64,000 nucleotides of DNA from Exilibacterium tricleocarpae (lineage in GTDB: Bacteria > Pseudomonadota > Gammaproteobacteria > Pseudomonadales > Cellvibrionaceae). The stretch is from the NCBI RefSeq assembly GCF_007004655.1, contig NZ_ML660111.1:1-64000 (forward strand), in the 5' to 3' direction. Below, in pieces: positions 62,692 through 64,000 of this stretch. Each line of letters begins with the position of its first letter. Position 1 is the stretch's first letter. The position numbers were made by a program, and so were the translations under genes. Below the pieces are notes generated by a model. It was not told where the DNA came from, searched no databases, and saw only the letters and a list, made by a program, of their open reading frames with translations.

Positions 62692-63084
62692 ATGGCCAAG
62701 CCAAGTAATAAACCCAGTCGCAAGAAGATAAAGAAGACCGTTGTGGATGGCGTTGCCCATGTCCATGCGTCTTTTAACAACACGATCGTCACCATTACAG
62801 ACCGCCAGGGCAATACCCTGAGTTGGGCCACTGCAGGTGGTTCCGGTTTCCGTGGCTCGCGTAAAAGCACGCCCTTCGCCGCCCAGGTGGCGGCCGAACG
62901 CGCCGGCGAGGCGGCCAAGGATTACGGTCTGAAGAACCTGGACGTTGAAGTGAAAGGCCCCGGACCCGGCCGCGAATCCGCCGTGCGGGCGCTGAATAAT
63001 GCTGGTTATAAAATCACCAATATTACAGACGTCACACCGATTCCCCACAACGGCTGTCGTCCGCCGAAAAAACGTCGCGTATAA
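62692..63084 (+). CDS. rpsK: Ribosomal protein S11
   Basis: A 130-residue S11 of the platform. It carries [20 protein letters not shown] and ends [20 protein letters not shown], both family signatures. It lies between rpsM and rpsD. Confidence 0.98.
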   Translation: MAKPSNKPSRKKIKKTVVDGVAHVHASFNNTIVTITDRQGNTLSWATAGGSGFRGSRKSTPFAAQVAAERAGEAAKDYGLKNLDVEVKGPGPGRESAVRALNNAGYKITNITDVTPIPHNGCRPPKKRRV

Positions 63085-63099
63085 GGGAGGCTTTGAACA

Positions 63100-63720
63100 A
63101 TGGCACGTTATATTGGACCAACTTGTAAGCTTTCCCGCCGCGAGGGGACGGACCTGTTCCTGAAGAGCGGTGCGCGTCCGCTGGACTCGAAGTGTAAGGC
63201 GGAAACCGCGCCCGGTCAGCACGGCCAGCGTCGCGGCCGTCTGTCAGACTACGGTGTGCAACTGCGCGAAAAGCAAAAGGTGCGTCGCACCTACGGTGTA
63301 CTGGAAAAACAGTTCCGCAGCTACTATAAACAAGCTGCGCGTCGTAAAGGCGCCACCGGTGAAAATCTGCTGCAATTGCTGGAAACCCGCCTCGATAACG
63401 TGGTGTACCGCATGGGCTTTGGCGCGACTCGCTCTGAATCCCGTCAATTGGTATCCCACAAGGCGATTCTGGTCAACGGGCAGGCAGTGAATGTGCCCTC
63501 GTACCAGGTGCAGCCGGAGGATGTAATTGCCGTTCGCGAGAAGGCCAAAAACCAGCTGCGTATCCAAAATGCGCTGGCGTTGGCGTCCCAACGTGGTGAG
63601 GTAGAGTGGGTGGAAGTTAACGCGGACAAAAAAGAAGGTACTTTTAAGCGGGTACCGGATCGCAGTGACTTACCTGCTGACATCAACGAAAACCTCATCG
63701 TAGAACTTTACTCGAAGTAA
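63100..63720 (+). CDS. rpsD: Ribosomal protein S4
   Basis: A 206-residue S4, a primary assembly protein. It has an N-terminal Cys-poor domain and an S4 RNA-binding domain ([20 protein letters not shown]). In relatives it represses the alpha operon by binding the rpsM leader. It lies 69 bases before rpoA. Confidence 0.98.
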   Translation: MARYIGPTCKLSRREGTDLFLKSGARPLDSKCKAETAPGQHGQRRGRLSDYGVQLREKQKVRRTYGVLEKQFRSYYKQAARRKGATGENLLQLLETRLDNVVYRMGFGATRSESRQLVSHKAILVNGQAVNVPSYQVQPEDVIAVREKAKNQLRIQNALALASQRGEVEWVEVNADKKEGTFKRVPDRSDLPADINENLIVELYSK

Positions 63721-63789
63721 TTGAGTGGCTTGAAGTAACTGGCTGGAACTTACGAACAGTAAAGGGATTAACCGCTAACAGGTGTGGCT

Positions 63790-64000
63790 ATGCAGAGTGC
63801 TGTAAACGAATTTTTAACCCCGCGTCATATTGACGTTACTGAGATCGGCCTGTCCCATGCGAAAGTGGTGCTGGAGCCGCTGGAGCGAGGCTTTGGCCAT
63901 ACCCTTGGCAATGCGTTGCGCCGTATTTTGCTGTCCTCAATGCCGGGTTGTGCAATTGTGGAAGCCGAGATCGACGGCGTGCTGCACGAGTACAGTGCCA
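63790..64000 (+). CDS. rpoA: RNA polymerase alpha subunit, 5' part (runs off the window)
   Basis: The first 70 codons of RpoA, starting [19 protein letters not shown] and including the dimerisation motif [19 protein letters not shown]. The rest lies beyond base 64000. Confidence 0.97.
   Translation, partial: MQSAVNEFLTPRHIDVTEIGLSHAKVVLEPLERGFGHTLGNALRRILLSSMPGCAIVEAEIDGVLHEYSA

Overview
The window is a piece of a gammaproteobacterial chromosome. It runs from the 3' end of an rRNA operon, through a large alginate-utilisation locus and an SOS mutagenesis cassette, into the housekeeping tRNA-tufB / rpoBC / str / S10 / spc / alpha ribosomal super-region. The order birA-coaX-SPOR protein-tRNA(Thr,Tyr,Gly,Thr)-tufB-tRNA(Trp)-secE-nusG-rplKAJL-rpoBC is typical of Gammaproteobacteria. 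The alginate lyases (PL7, PL6, two PL17, one heparinase II/III-like), the proline-rich linker between a CBM and a lyase domain, and the long intergenic inverted repeats suggest a marine, polysaccharide-degrading member of the Cellvibrionaceae or relatives. That placement is inference from gene content, not a phylogeny.

Layout. 1-740: 3' end of 23S rRNA, 5S rRNA, and a terminator followed by a degenerate copy of the 5S tail plus terminator. 879-2402: a [4Fe-4S] (6-4) photolyase-type protein with all four cluster cysteines. 2403-3206: no convincing gene, but a perfect copy of a putative regulatory 11-mer. 3207-21131: the alginate locus. Two secreted PL7 lyases are followed on the minus strand by a GntR/FadR regulator, an SDR (probable DEH reductase), KDG kinase, a sodium:solute symporter, a heparinase II/III-like lyase and two tandem PL17 oligoalginate lyases without signal peptides. 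On the plus strand come the KdgF cupin, a lipoprotein PL6 lyase and a second sodium:solute symporter. 21248-26460: the imuA-imuB-dnaE2 mutasome under a perfect LexA box. 26985-30675: alr, birA, coaX and a SPOR-like protein. 30650-33256: the tRNA and tufB cluster with a 122-bp duplication. 33280-45620: secE, nusG, rplK, rplA, rplJ, rplL, rpoB, rpoC. 45753-50385: rpsL, rpsG, fusA, tufA. 50648-61826: the S10 and spc operons through rpmJ. 62284-64000: rpsM, rpsK, rpsD and the start of rpoA.

How the genes work together. Secreted or surface lyases (PL7, PL6, possibly the heparinase-like enzyme) would cut alginate into oligomers. The two SSS symporters would import oligomers or unsaturated uronate. 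The cytosolic PL17 enzymes would release monomers, KdgF would linearise them to DEH, the SDR would reduce DEH to KDG and KdgK would phosphorylate it. KDPG aldolase is not in the window. The 11-mer TTGTATTACAA occurs perfectly upstream of the PL7, kdgK and kdgF regions and in weaker form upstream of the SDR, the regulator itself and the second PL17. It is a good candidate operator for the GntR regulator.

The most interesting non-coding signals are that operator set, a promoter whose -10 box lies in the loop of the rpoC terminator, a 161-bp imperfect palindrome between rpmJ and rpsM, a dispersed family of long inverted repeats, and the duplication that left a 19-nt tRNA-Thr fragment. I did not find a clearly new multi-gene system; no CRISPR array, insertion sequence or prophage is visible.
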